The notes below the pieces were generated by a model. It did not search any database. It was not told the origin of the DNA and worked only from the letters and a program-made list of their open reading frames with translations. The position numbers and the translations under genes were made by a program. Positions 1-8,824 of a stretch of 64,000 nucleotides of DNA are shown here, in pieces; within the stretch, counting starts at the first letter, position 1; each line of letters opens with the position of its first letter. The stretch spans positions 19,213 through 83,212 of the forward strand of contig CAZNDH010000007.1 of NCBI GenBank assembly GCA_964571765.1. Reading direction: 5' to 3'. The stretch is from ZC4RG35 sp964571765. GTDB lineage: Bacteria; Actinomycetota; Acidimicrobiia; Spongiisociales; ZC4RG35.

Positions 1-331
1 AGCTCTCCTCCCGAAGCTTCTCGTCGATGAGGCCCGGTGTCTCCTCCTGGTAGAACAGGAACAGGTTGGATATGACACTGGTGGTTCCGTCCAGTGAATC
101 ATCGTCCCACTCCTGGGCCCGCTCCACGGTCACCACGTTGGAGAGTACGTGGATCCGGCTGATGGAGCCGTCCGAGGAGAAGAGGCGGCGGGCCAGCTCG
201 CGAGGAGGGGTGTCGGGCACCTGCGGAGGCTCGGTGTAGGTGTAACCGTCCTGACCGGTGAGCGAACGGTCGAGGGTGAACACGCCGGTCTCACCCACGA
301 TGGCGGACTCGACCGTTATCACCTGGCCCAT
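1..331 (-). CDS. NifU N-terminal (Nfu_N)-like protein, 3' end outside window
   Basis: The first 110 codons are visible; the rest lies beyond the left edge. Residues about 35-70 contain a P-R-E-L-A-R-R-L-F segment followed by an 'SDGSISRIHVLSNVVTVER' stretch. This resembles the Nfu/NifU N-terminal domain, where a 'LA..LF.IDGV..VF...D.VTV' pattern is usual. Proteins with this domain act around Fe-S cluster assembly, but the cysteine-bearing part, if there is one, is not in view. The ATG at 331 is preceded on the minus strand by TAACTT and six bases, which fits a leaderless start. The domain call rests on pattern memory only. Confidence 0.5.
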   Translation of the reverse strand, partial: MGQVITVESAIVGETGVFTLDRSLTGQDGYTYTEPPQVPDTPPRELARRLFSSDGSISRIHVLSNVVTVERAQEWDDDSLDGTTSVISNLFLFYQEETPGLIDEKLREES

Positions 332-385
332 AGGCACAAGTTAACCGGCGGGAACACCTCGCTGATCCCTGCTGTTGCCGACTAC

Positions 386-772
386 ATGGACCCTGCAGTC
401 CGGCAGGCGATGGAGAGCGGCGGGATCGCCGACATAACCACGATGGGCAGACGAACCGGGTTGCCCCGCCGGATCGAGATCTATTTCCACCACTTCGAGG
501 GTGAGTTCGTGCTCACCGGGCGCCCCGGCCGAAAGCGGGATTGGGAGGCCAACATCGAGTCGAACCCCCGATTCACCCTCCATCTCAAGGGCCGGGTGAA
601 GGCCGACGTGCAGGTGTTGGGTGAGCCGGTGCCAGAAAAGGAGGAGCGCGCCGCACTGATGAGACGTGCCCTCATCGAGAGTTGGAACTCACCCCCGGAT
701 CGAGTCGAGGCCCGTCTCGACGAGTGGGTGGAGCAGGCACCTCTGATCAAGTTCCAACCGGCCGGGGACTGA
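386..772 (+). CDS. Nitroreductase/deazaflavin-dependent oxidoreductase family protein
   Basis: A 128-residue protein with a 'TTMGRRTGLPRRIEIYF' N-terminal segment and a later 'NPRFTLHLKG' strand. This is the split beta-barrel pattern of the DDN/nitroreductase family, whose actinobacterial members often bind F420 or FMN. The length fits the family (about 120-150). The ATG at 386 was chosen because homologous residues begin just after it; upstream codons in the same frame look non-coding. No clear ribosome site is seen. The cofactor and substrate cannot be told from the sequence. Confidence 0.7.
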   Translation: MDPAVRQAMESGGIADITTMGRRTGLPRRIEIYFHHFEGEFVLTGRPGRKRDWEANIESNPRFTLHLKGRVKADVQVLGEPVPEKEERAALMRRALIESWNSPPDRVEARLDEWVEQAPLIKFQPAGD

Positions 773-799
773 CCCGACCGGTCGGACCGCCGTGTCGGC

Positions 800-1234
800 T
801 CAGCTCGCCAACGACGACCTCGGATCGCTTCCGGGGAGCCTCTCCCCGACGTCCTTCATGCCCAATCCGATCAGGATGAAGAGGATGCCCGAGAGAGTGG
901 CGAGTCCAGCGACACCGAAGGCAAGGATCGAAGTGAACAGGGAAGCCTGGAGAAACGATGAGTTCATCGCCACCTGGCGCACCGGATCCTCCCGGTCTAT
1001 CTCGGCGTAGGTCCTGCCCCCGGTTGCTTCCAGAGTGTGCTTCTCGATGATGCGCGCCTGACAGTAGGCACCGTAGGGCCCGCGGACCACGGCTCCTTTC
1101 ATACAGTCGGCGTCATCGGCGACGGTGATCCGCTGGTCTGCCAGGGTGTTGCTCACCAGAACCCAGGTTCCGATCCCTCCGGCGATCAAGGCCACTCCGA
1201 AGATGATCGCTGCGATGTATGCCCACTTCCGCAT
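800..1234 (-). CDS. Two-helix membrane protein of the actinobacterial 'LigA-like' family
   Basis: 144 residues with an N-terminal membrane helix (about residues 5-27) and a second hydrophobic segment near residues 95-120. The outer loop contains 'EATGGRTYAEIDREDPVR' followed by 'MNSSFLQASLFTS'. This layout matches small membrane proteins often mislabelled 'aromatic ring-opening dioxygenase LigA'; there is no dioxygenase domain. The start at 1234 has a good ribosome site (GAAAGGGA, about 6 bases away). The function is unknown. It lies convergent with the oxidoreductase gene and upstream of the marR-like gene on the same strand. Confidence 0.65.
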   Translation of the reverse strand: MRKWAYIAAIIFGVALIAGGIGTWVLVSNTLADQRITVADDADCMKGAVVRGPYGAYCQARIIEKHTLEATGGRTYAEIDREDPVRQVAMNSSFLQASLFTSILAFGVAGLATLSGILFILIGLGMKDVGERLPGSDPRSSLAS

Positions 1235-1337
1235 GTCGTCCCTTTCTGTAGTGGGTACCAAGATACAAACCTGGATCGGATCGAACCGGGAGAGTCGAAG
1301 CTCGGTCGGCGACCATGGCCCCATGGGGAGGCCAGGT

Positions 1338-1814
1338 TCAGCGGTCGCAGAGGTCAGTGTCGTCCGGGAGTCCTGCCATCACCTTCTCGGCGATCTCGGA
1401 GAGGCTGGCGATCGAATCAGGGTCGAGCTGGTCGAGCATCAGCGCCCGCACCCCCTCGTCGTGAACCCGGGAGGCGTTTTCCCAGGCCTCACGCCCGGTG
1501 GCGGTCAGGCTGACCCACAGGCCGCGGCCGTCGCTCTCACACACCACACGATCTATGAGCCCACGGTTCTCCATGCGTCTCAGGTGGTGGGAGAGTCGGC
1601 TCTTCTCCCAGTGGAGACCGGTTCCCAGCTCGAAGGCACGCAGTCGTGCCTCGGTGCTTTCGACCAGGGCGGTCAGCACCTCGAAGTCGGGTAGGGACAC
1701 ACCGCTCGCCTCGAGGAGACGGCGGTGGAGGCGCGCTCCCAGGCTGACCGCCATCCGCTGAAAGGCCTGCCACGCCCTCAGCTCTTCGGGGGCGAGGCGA
1801 CGGGTTCGATCCAT
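1338..1814 (-). CDS. MarR-family transcriptional regulator
   Basis: 158 residues with the winged-helix layout of MarR proteins. The recognition region is 'LHWEKSRLSHHLRRMENRGLIDRV' (about residues 66-90), followed by the beta-wing 'DGRGLWVSLTATGREAW'. It is divergent from the YceI gene, and the 91-bp gap between them holds a consensus promoter with two palindromes. Repression of that promoter by this protein is an inference from the layout. No cysteine-based redox sensor stands out near the N-terminus. Start ATG 1814. Confidence 0.85.
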   Translation of the reverse strand: MDRTRRLAPEELRAWQAFQRMAVSLGARLHRRLLEASGVSLPDFEVLTALVESTEARLRAFELGTGLHWEKSRLSHHLRRMENRGLIDRVVCESDGRGLWVSLTATGREAWENASRVHDEGVRALMLDQLDPDSIASLSEIAEKVMAGLPDDTDLCDR

Positions 1815-1836
1815 GACCGGAGTGTACTCAGTTTGG

Positions 1837-1865
1837 TTGACATGTCACCCTGCTCTCGGTATGTT
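1837..1865 (+). promoter_or_regulatory. Promoter of the YceI gene
   Basis: TTGACA at 1837-1842, then 17 bp, then TATGTT at 1860-1865, reading towards the YceI gene. Spacing and both boxes are close to consensus, which is rare in this GC-rich window. Confidence 0.75.
1838..1847. promoter_or_regulatory. Palindrome over the -35 box, probable MarR operator 1
   Basis: TGACATGTCA is a perfect 10-bp palindrome covering the -35 box of the YceI promoter and lying 24 bp from the marR-like start codon. Confidence 0.55.
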
Positions 1866-1866
1866 G

Positions 1867-1880
1867 GTTGATGCATCAAC
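1867..1880. promoter_or_regulatory. Palindrome just after the -10 box, probable MarR operator 2
   Basis: GTTGATGCATCAAC is a perfect 14-bp palindrome beginning one base after the -10 box of the YceI promoter. The form TTGATGCATCAA is typical of operators of MarR proteins. A repressor here would block transcription starting at about 1872. Confidence 0.65.
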
Positions 1881-1905
1881 TAAGTATCGACAGCAAGGAG
1901 CGACA

Positions 1906-2475
1906 ATGGATGCCACACGTGTGGAGGCACTGATCGACACCAAGGACCTGACCGGCGTCTACACCATCGACCCGGCCCACAGCCGCTTTGGCTTTGTGGC
2001 ACGTCATGCCATGGTGACCAGGGTACGGGGGCACTTCGGCCAGTTCTCCGGATCGCTGAATCTAAACGGCGACGACCCGACCGCCTCGAGCGGAGAGGTC
2101 ACCATCGAGGCTGCAAGCATCGACACCAACAATGCCGACCGGGACGCCCACATAAGGAGCAACGACTTCCTGGCACTCGATCAATATCCGCAGATCGAGT
2201 TTCGGACGACGTCGATCGAGGGAGGCCCGGTGCACTATCGGGCGACCGGTGACCTGACTGTCCGTGGTGTCACCAAGCCGGTGACCCTCGAAGTCGACTT
2301 CACCGGATCGGCTGTTGATCCCTGGGGGCAGACCCGGGTCGGGTTCGAGGGCTCGACGGTGGTCAACCGCAAGGACTGGGGGGTGAGCTGGAATGCCGCC
2401 CTCGAGGCCGGCGGAGTCCTGGTTTCCGAGAAGGTCACCCTGGAGTTCGAGATCGCCGGCATCAAGCAAGGCTGA
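1906..2475 (+). CDS. YceI-family lipid-binding-fold protein
   Basis: 189 residues. 'GVYTIDPAHSRFGFVARHAMVTRVRGHFGQF' near the N-terminus (shown in parts: DPAHS, then F-V-A-R-H, then VRGHF) is the YceI signature, and 'FRTTSIEGG' and 'LTVRGVTKPVTLEV' are later family motifs. YceI proteins form a lipocalin-like barrel that binds polyisoprenoid-type ligands. No signal peptide is seen, so this copy is probably cytoplasmic. The ATG at 1906 was chosen because AAGGAG sits 6 bases before it. Expression is probably controlled by the divergent MarR-type protein. Confidence 0.88.
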   Translation: MDATRVEALIDTKDLTGVYTIDPAHSRFGFVARHAMVTRVRGHFGQFSGSLNLNGDDPTASSGEVTIEAASIDTNNADRDAHIRSNDFLALDQYPQIEFRTTSIEGGPVHYRATGDLTVRGVTKPVTLEVDFTGSAVDPWGQTRVGFEGSTVVNRKDWGVSWNAALEAGGVLVSEKVTLEFEIAGIKQG

Positions 2476-2494
2476 CGTGTCCGGGTTGGTGGCG

Positions 2495-2523
2495 GATGGT
2501 ACGGGCTCAGCGGCCGTACCATC
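2495..2523. promoter_or_regulatory. 10-bp inverted repeat overlapping a leaderless promoter
   Basis: GATGGTACGG (2495-2504) and CCGTACCATC (2514-2523) are perfect inverted arms around a 9-base loop. The structure sits 20 bp after the YceI stop and could end that transcript, although no T-run follows. The right arm also contains TACCAT (2517-2522), the presumed -10 box of the next gene. Confidence 0.5.
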
Positions 2524-2529
2524 TCCCCG

Positions 2530-3243
2530 ATGCCCGAGAGGAGCTTCGGACGCACTGTCAGGTACCGGAGGACCAAGCTCGGCCTGAGTCAGGCCAAGCT
2601 TGGGGACCTGGTGGGTCGATCCCCGGCGACGATCCGGTCCTGGGAGTCCGACAGGAGCACCCCCAACGACCCCGAGGTGATCGCCACCCTGTCGGCCATC
2701 CTCGGCGTCGACGAGCGGACCCTCTTCGGCAAGGCGGGGGTGACGCTTCCGGTGGTCGAGGAGACCAGCCCCACGATCGAGGAGGCCCTAGCCTCGCTGG
2801 CGCCCGACCGGGAGGACGAGGAGGAGATGGTGGTGCTGTCGATGACCTCCCTTCTCGAGGAGAGTCTCAGTCCGGAAGGGGAGGTTTCGCCGGCATCTCC
2901 GGGCAGTCCAGATCACAGGGAACCCGACAAGGTCGAGCCTTCCTCGTTGCCAACGGCGGCCGCTCTGCGGATGGTCCCGCTGGCTCCGGTGGCGCCGCCT
3001 CCACCCACTGACCTCGGGGCGCCCACAACCACTCAAACCGTCACCACCACCCAGGTCCCCCGGCCGGTAGGTGAGGCTTCCTACATCGAGGACCCCGGCC
3101 AGAAGCCGCTGTATCGGGTTCGCACCCTGGCCACCGTGGTGGCGCTGGTGGGGCTGGTGATAACCCTGCTGTGGGCTATAGGGCAGGGACTCGATGCGCT
3201 TGGTCAGTGGTGGGACGACTTCTTCGGGACCCTTCGCCTCTGA
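2530..3243 (+). CDS. Membrane-anchored XRE-type helix-turn-helix protein
   Basis: 237 residues. Residues about 4-62 form a Cro/CI-type helix-turn-helix ('LGLSQAKLGDLVGRSPATIRSWE'). A long acidic and then proline/threonine-rich linker follows (about 80-195), then one membrane helix (about 200-221) and a short tail ending in W-W-D-D-F-F. This resembles the RodZ-like plan of a cytoplasmic HTH on a membrane stalk, but no RodZ partner genes are near. The ATG at 2530 is preceded by TACCAT and 7 bases with no ribosome site. Its role is unknown. Confidence 0.65.
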   Translation: MPERSFGRTVRYRRTKLGLSQAKLGDLVGRSPATIRSWESDRSTPNDPEVIATLSAILGVDERTLFGKAGVTLPVVEETSPTIEEALASLAPDREDEEEMVVLSMTSLLEESLSPEGEVSPASPGSPDHREPDKVEPSSLPTAAALRMVPLAPVAPPPPTDLGAPTTTQTVTTTQVPRPVGEASYIEDPGQKPLYRVRTLATVVALVGLVITLLWAIGQGLDALGQWWDDFFGTLRL

Positions 3244-3290
3244 ATTGTGACTGCAAACCGGCTCGACCTATGGCAGACTCTCCTCACCAG

Positions 3291-3306
3291 AGAAAGGAGG
3301 TGGTCC
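3291..3306 (+). promoter_or_regulatory. Extended Shine-Dalgarno complementary to the 16S tail
   Basis: AGAAAGGAGGTGGTCC pairs over 16 bases with the usual 3' end of 16S rRNA (GGAUCACCUCCUUUCU), with one G-U pair. This is much longer than any other ribosome site in the window. Confidence 0.7.
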
Positions 3307-3310
3307 CAAG

Positions 3311-3352
3311 TTGCATGAAAGTCTTTGGACTCTGGAGGTGGCCGGGCGCTGA
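3311..3352 (+). CDS. Putative 13-residue peptide (MHESLWTLEVAGR)
   Basis: TTG at 3311 lies 10 bases after AGGAGG of the extended Shine-Dalgarno and opens a 13-codon frame ending in TGA at 3350-3352. The stop codon overlaps the left arm of the strong stem at 3351-3378, as in leader peptides where a ribosome changes RNA folding. An alternative ATG at 3315 gives a 23-residue arginine/proline-rich peptide ending at 3386, but its spacing (14 bases) is worse. Neither is proven to be translated. Confidence 0.35.
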   Translation: MHESLWTLEVAGR

Positions 3353-3488
3353 GCGGCGCCCACCGCCGAGCGCCGCTCCCCATTAGGGACGGTGGCGACT
3401 CCAAACCCGGACCACCCGGCTTCGGCTACCACGGGACTAGTCCAACCGTGGCCTTCGAGGAGAAATGTCGCAGCTGAAACTCGACCCT

Positions 3489-3515
3489 GAGGGCCCCCGC
3501 CGAGCGGGGGTCCTC
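3489..3515 (+). terminator. Strong hairpin, probable terminator of the structured RNA
   Basis: GAGGGCCCCCGC and GCGGGGGTCCTC pair over 12 bp (one G-T) around a CGA loop. It ends 2 bp before the stop of the convergent gene, so it may serve both strands. There is no U-tract. Confidence 0.6.
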
Positions 3516-3517
3516 GG

Positions 3518-4468
3518 TCATGTGAGGAATCCGTGCTCTCTCATCCAGTCGTCGTCGAACAGCTTGGACAGATAGCCGCGGCCCGAGTCGGGGATGATCA
3601 CCACGACATGCTTGTCTTCCGCCTCAGCGGCCACCACTGCGGCCGCGTGGACCGCCATTCCGCCTGAGCCCCCGGTGAGGATCCCCTCGGTCCTGGCGAG
3701 ACGTCTCGCCGCGGCGAAAGAGGTTGCGTCGTCGACCTCGAGGAAGCGGTCGATCACTGAGAGGTCGACGGTCTCGGGGTAGAAGTCCTCACCAACACCC
3801 TCGACCAGATACTGGTGGATGTCGCCGTCCGGGCCCTTGGTGTAGATCGAGCCCTCAGGGTCGGCTCCGACCACCTCGATCCCGGGTCGCCTCTCCTTGA
3901 GGTACCTACCCGCCCCGGTGATCGTGCCCCCTGTGCCCACCCCGGCGACGAGGATGTCGATCCGTCCCCCGGTCCCGTCCCAGATCTCGGGCCCGGTGGT
4001 TTGGTAGTGCGCTTCGGGATTGGCCATGTTGGAGTACTGGTCGGGGTGAAACGCCCCGTCGATCTCCGACGCCAGCCTCCTGGCGACCGCGTAGTAGGAG
4101 TCGGGGTGCTCGGGGAGGAGCTCGGTAGGTGTCACCACCACCTCGACCCCGAAGGCCTTGAGGAGGTCCTGCTTCTCCTTGGAGACCTTGTCGGGAACGG
4201 TGCAGATCACCCGGTAACCCCGGATCGCCCCCACCATGGCCAGCCCCACACCGGTGTTGCCCGAAGTGGGCTCGACGATGGTCCCGCCCGGCCCAAGCAG
4301 TCCCGCCTCCTCGGCCCGGTCGATCATCGCCACCGCGATCCGGTCCTTGACCGAGCCTCCCGGGTTGCTCAACTCGACCTTGGCGACCAGGTTGCCGGGG
4401 GGGTGGAAACGGCTCAGTCTGACCAGCGGGGTATGGCCAATCGTGGCGAGGATGTCGACGTGGATCAA
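3518..4468 (-). CDS. PLP-dependent cysteine synthase / cystathionine beta-synthase catalytic-domain protein
   Basis: 316 residues, fold type II PLP enzyme. Visible motifs are 'TIGHTPLVRL', 'NPGGSVKDR' (PLP lysine), 'PTSGNTGVGLA' and the phosphate loop 'GVGTGGTITG'. The C-terminal part ('GVGEDFYPETVDLSVIDRF' and 'EGILTGGSGG') is closer to actinobacterial cystathionine beta-synthases than to CysK. However, the protein ends where the two regulatory CBS domains of those enzymes should begin. Either reaction, O-acetylserine sulfhydrylation or cystathionine formation, is possible. I chose TTG 4468, which lies 7 bases after TACCTT on the minus strand; a further TTG at 4492 lies inside a repeat. Confidence 0.8.
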   Translation of the reverse strand: MIHVDILATIGHTPLVRLSRFHPPGNLVAKVELSNPGGSVKDRIAVAMIDRAEEAGLLGPGGTIVEPTSGNTGVGLAMVGAIRGYRVICTVPDKVSKEKQDLLKAFGVEVVVTPTELLPEHPDSYYAVARRLASEIDGAFHPDQYSNMANPEAHYQTTGPEIWDGTGGRIDILVAGVGTGGTITGAGRYLKERRPGIEVVGADPEGSIYTKGPDGDIHQYLVEGVGEDFYPETVDLSVIDRFLEVDDATSFAAARRLARTEGILTGGSGGMAVHAAAVVAAEAEDKHVVVIIPDSGRGYLSKLFDDDWMREHGFLT

Positions 4469-4476
4469 GATGTGAA

Positions 4477-4511
4477 AGGTACCTGGTGCCAAGTGCCAAG
4501 TACCAAGTACG
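4477..4511. repeat. Heptad repeat, copy A (5 units)
   Basis: Five consecutive 7-mers: AGGTACC, TGGTGCC, AAGTGCC, AAGTACC, AAGTACG. It lies between the divergent cysteine-synthase-like and ctaA genes and supplies part of the -10 hexamer of the former. Related copies are at 41.87, 53.80 and 61.96 kb. Confidence 0.75.
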
Positions 4512-4560
4512 GCGGGTTGCCGGCCACTCGTGCAGCCGACACTCGTAACCTGGGTGGCCG

Positions 4561-5445
4561 ATGACCCGCCTTCTCCGATTCGCCTGGCTCGTCCTGGTTT
4601 TCAACGTCGTTGTGATCCTGGGCGGGGCTCTGGTCCGCGCCACCGGCAGCGGCGCAGGTTGTGGCCGATCCTGGCCCACCTGTCAGGGTCAGATCGTGCC
4701 TGAGATGGGAGGGGCCACCACCATCGAGTTCTCCCACCGGGCCATGAGCGGTCTGGCCTTGCTTCTGGTGGTGCTCCTCGCCCTCTGGGTCCGTGGTGCC
4801 ACCGACCGGGGCCATCCTGCTCGCACCGGCGCTCTGCTCTCAGTGATCGCCATCGTGGGCGAAGCCCTGATCGGAGCCATGATCGTGCTGGCGGAATGGG
4901 TCGGCGATGATGCCTCGGTGGCCCGGGTGGTGGCCGTCCCCCTGCACCTGGTAAACACCCTGTTTCTCCTCGCTGCCCTGACCCTGACCGTCTTCTGGAT
5001 CTCCGGCGGTGGTCGACTCGATTGGCGGGCCAGCCGCAGGGTCACCAAAGGGGTGGCCGTGGCCGGGATCGCCTTGGTCCTGATCTTTGCCAGTGGGGCG
5101 GTCACCGCCCTGGCCGACACCTTGTTCCCTATCGGCGGGGACGATCTCAGCGATGAGGAGCACTTTCTCACCACCATCAGGGTGGTCCACCCGGCCCTGG
5201 CCGTAGTGGTGGTGGCCGCGGCCTGGTGGGCTTCGGCCCGGAGCAGGATGCCTCGAGGGCGGGCGGCGAAGGCGATTCCGATCCTGGTGGGTGCGATGAT
5301 GCTCACCGGGGTGGCCAACATCTTCCTCGGTGTGCCGGTGGCGATGCAATTACTCCACCTGGCACTCGCCGATGCCTTGTGGGTGGCCTACGTCTTGCTC
5401 TCCGCACGGCTCCTTTCGGTGACGCCGATCAGGGAAGCGGTCTGA
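4561..5445 (+). CDS. ctaA: Heme A synthase, COX15/CtaA family
   Basis: 294 residues with about eight membrane helices. 'GGALVRATGSGAGCGRSWPTC' (in parts: GALVRATGSG, then C-G-x-S-W-P-x-C) near residues 20-42 is the family signature, including the cysteine pair. Histidine ligands fit 'EFSHRAMSG', 'VPLHLVN', 'RVVHPALA' and 'LLHLALADA'. The enzyme oxidises the heme O methyl group to make heme A for cytochrome oxidase. No ctaB or oxidase genes are beside it. The ATG at 4561 follows TAACCT by 9 bases with no ribosome site. Confidence 0.88.
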   Translation: MTRLLRFAWLVLVFNVVVILGGALVRATGSGAGCGRSWPTCQGQIVPEMGGATTIEFSHRAMSGLALLLVVLLALWVRGATDRGHPARTGALLSVIAIVGEALIGAMIVLAEWVGDDASVARVVAVPLHLVNTLFLLAALTLTVFWISGGGRLDWRASRRVTKGVAVAGIALVLIFASGAVTALADTLFPIGGDDLSDEEHFLTTIRVVHPALAVVVVAAAWWASARSRMPRGRAAKAIPILVGAMMLTGVANIFLGVPVAMQLLHLALADALWVAYVLLSARLLSVTPIREAV

Positions 5446-5896
5446 TCGCCGCCTGGCGGTCGTCGCCCAGCAGGTACCGGGGCCCGGTGCCCAGGGCGGC
5501 CGCTCGGTCGCCGGGGTTGAACAGGCCACAGCTCCTCAATGAGAGGCATCCACACCCGATGCACTCGGACAACTCGTCTCGGAGGGCGATCAGTTCCGAG
5601 ATCTGGGAGTCGAGCCGGCTCCGCCACGACCTGGACAACCGGTCCCAGTCCGATTTGGTGGGCACGCCGCCTTCGGGGAGGGTGGCCAGTGCCTCGGCCA
5701 GCTCGGCGAGCGACAGGCCCACCTCCTGGCCCGCCCGGATCAGGGCGACCCTTCGGAGGACAGCGCGGGGATAACGTCGCTGGTTGCCATCGGTCCTCTC
5801 CGAAGAGATCAGACCTTTGGTCTCGTAGAAGCGAAGAGCGGAGGTGGCCACGCCGGATCGTTTCGCCACCTCTCCAATGGTCAGCCAGTAGTCCAT
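5429..5896 (-). CDS. soxR: SoxR-type MerR-family redox regulator
   Basis: 155 residues. The N-terminal MerR helix-turn-helix ('TIGEVAKRSGVATSALRFYE') is followed by a dimer helix and a cysteine cluster C112-x2-C115-x-C117-x5-C123, exactly the [2Fe-2S] spacing of SoxR. SoxR in actinobacteria senses redox-active compounds and activates small sets of oxidoreductases. It is divergent from a metallo-hydrolase gene, and the gap carries a SoxR-box-like sequence. The ATG at 5896 is preceded on its strand by TAGGGT and 7 bases. Its 3' end overlaps the last codons of ctaA by 17 bp. Confidence 0.88.
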   Translation of the reverse strand: MDYWLTIGEVAKRSGVATSALRFYETKGLISSERTDGNQRRYPRAVLRRVALIRAGQEVGLSLAELAEALATLPEGGVPTKSDWDRLSRSWRSRLDSQISELIALRDELSECIGCGCLSLRSCGLFNPGDRAAALGTGPRYLLGDDRQAAIRPLP

Positions 5897-5919
5897 GGGT
5901 CCAACCCTACCGAGGCTGA

Positions 5920-5939
5920 ACCGGAAGTTAGATCGAGGT
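5920..5939. promoter_or_regulatory. SoxR box
   Basis: ACCGGAAGTTAGATCGAGGT matches 15 of 20 positions of the textbook SoxR site ACCTCAAGTTAACTTGAGGT, including the outer ACC/GGT and the central AAGTTA. It lies within a wider TGAACC/GGTTCA inverted repeat (5917-5942), between soxR and the metallo-hydrolase gene. Confidence 0.7.
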
Positions 5940-5962
5940 TCACTAGAGGGTAACCTCGGCTG

Positions 5963-6756
5963 ATGATCCAGGAGGTGGGTGTCGGTGTGTTCCGTTTCCG
6001 CTATCCGACTCTGGACGAGAACGTCGGGGTGGTGGTCGGGGATGAGGGGGTCCTCATCGTCGATACTCGATCGACTCATGCCCAGGGCGATGAAATCCTC
6101 GCCGATCTGGCCCGGGTGACCGACCTCGCGGTGGCCTGGGTGGTCAACACCCACTGGCATTGGGACCACGTCTTCGGGAACTCCCGGTTCCCCGGCGCCG
6201 AGATCTGGGGTCATGACCGCACCAGCGAGACCTTGACGTCCCGTCCCGACGAGATGAAGGCTGACGCCCTGGAGTGGCTGGGCGACACCGCCAGGGAGGA
6301 GATCGCCACGGTGGAGATCGTTCCTCCCCAACGGACACTGTCGGAGAGGGCAACCCTTGATATCGGCCGGACCGTGGAGCTCAGCTACCACGGGCTGGGG
6401 CACACCGACGCCGACATCCGTGTAGTCATCAGCGATGGGTCGGTGGTGTTCCTCGGCGACCTGATCGAAGAAGGGGGGCCACCCGCCTTCGATGACAGCT
6501 TCCCTCTGGAGTGGCCGGCCACCTTGGCCGGTGCCATCGCTGACTTGGAGTCGGTGGTAGTCCCCGGGCACGGCGATATCGTCGACCGGGAATATGTCCT
6601 CGGACAGCAGGAGGAGTTGGCCGAGGTAGCCGACTTGGCGGTGCAGTGTCTCGCAGGGGAGATCGGCACCAAACGGATGATCGCCTCCGGGCCCTATCCC
6701 GCCGAGGTGATGACCACCGCCTTGGACCGGGCCCGGGTCACCGGCGCTCCATCCGG

Positions 6757-6760
<4 letters not shown>
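5963..6760 (+). CDS. Metallo-beta-lactamase-fold hydrolase, probable SoxR target
   Basis: 265 residues. 'NTHWHWDHVFGN' (H-x-H-x-D-H) near residue 58 is the zinc motif, and later ligands fit 'GLGHTDAD' and 'VVPGHGD'. This is the plan of glyoxalase II-like and quinone-hydrolase-like enzymes; the true substrate cannot be read from the sequence. The ATG at 5963 follows TAACCT by 6 bases (leaderless pattern). The SoxR box lies 24 bp upstream. Its stop overlaps the convergent YyaL-type gene by 4 bp. Confidence 0.8.
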
Positions 6761-8724
<1,964 letters not shown>

Positions 8725-8824
8725 GTCCCCAAAGGTACCGCGGCCCCGGGGTCAGCGGTTGAGAGCGGGCGGCTACCCTGGCGGTGGTGAAGTGCCGGTG
8801 CCGTCCTGGGTGGGGGCCACCACG

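Larger units (their letters stand above)
3276..3516 (+). ncRNA. Candidate stand-alone structured RNA with embedded 13-codon ORF
   Basis: The 274 bp between the XRE gene and the convergent cysteine-synthase-like gene hold no long frame but much structure. There is a 9-bp stem (3351-3359 with 3370-3378), GGTGG/CCACC (3391-3395 with 3412-3416), CCACGG/CCGTGG (3429-3434 with 3446-3451), and a 12-bp terminator-like stem at the end. A weak promoter (TTGTGA 3245, TATGGC 3269, 18-bp gap) lies in front. I do not recognise it as a known Rfam family. The boundaries are estimates. Confidence 0.4.

Noticed and set aside
3315..3386. 23-residue peptide from ATG 3315 in the structured RNA
   Set aside because: Spacing from the Shine-Dalgarno is 14 bases and the peptide is arginine/proline-rich from reading a GC-rich stem; the TTG 3311 frame fits better. 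Kept only as an alternative.
4477..4511. CRISPR array or riboswitch at the heptad repeat before the cysteine-synthase-like gene
   Set aside because: Units are 7 bp with no spacers, and no SAM-, cobalamin- or T-box-like structure is visible.
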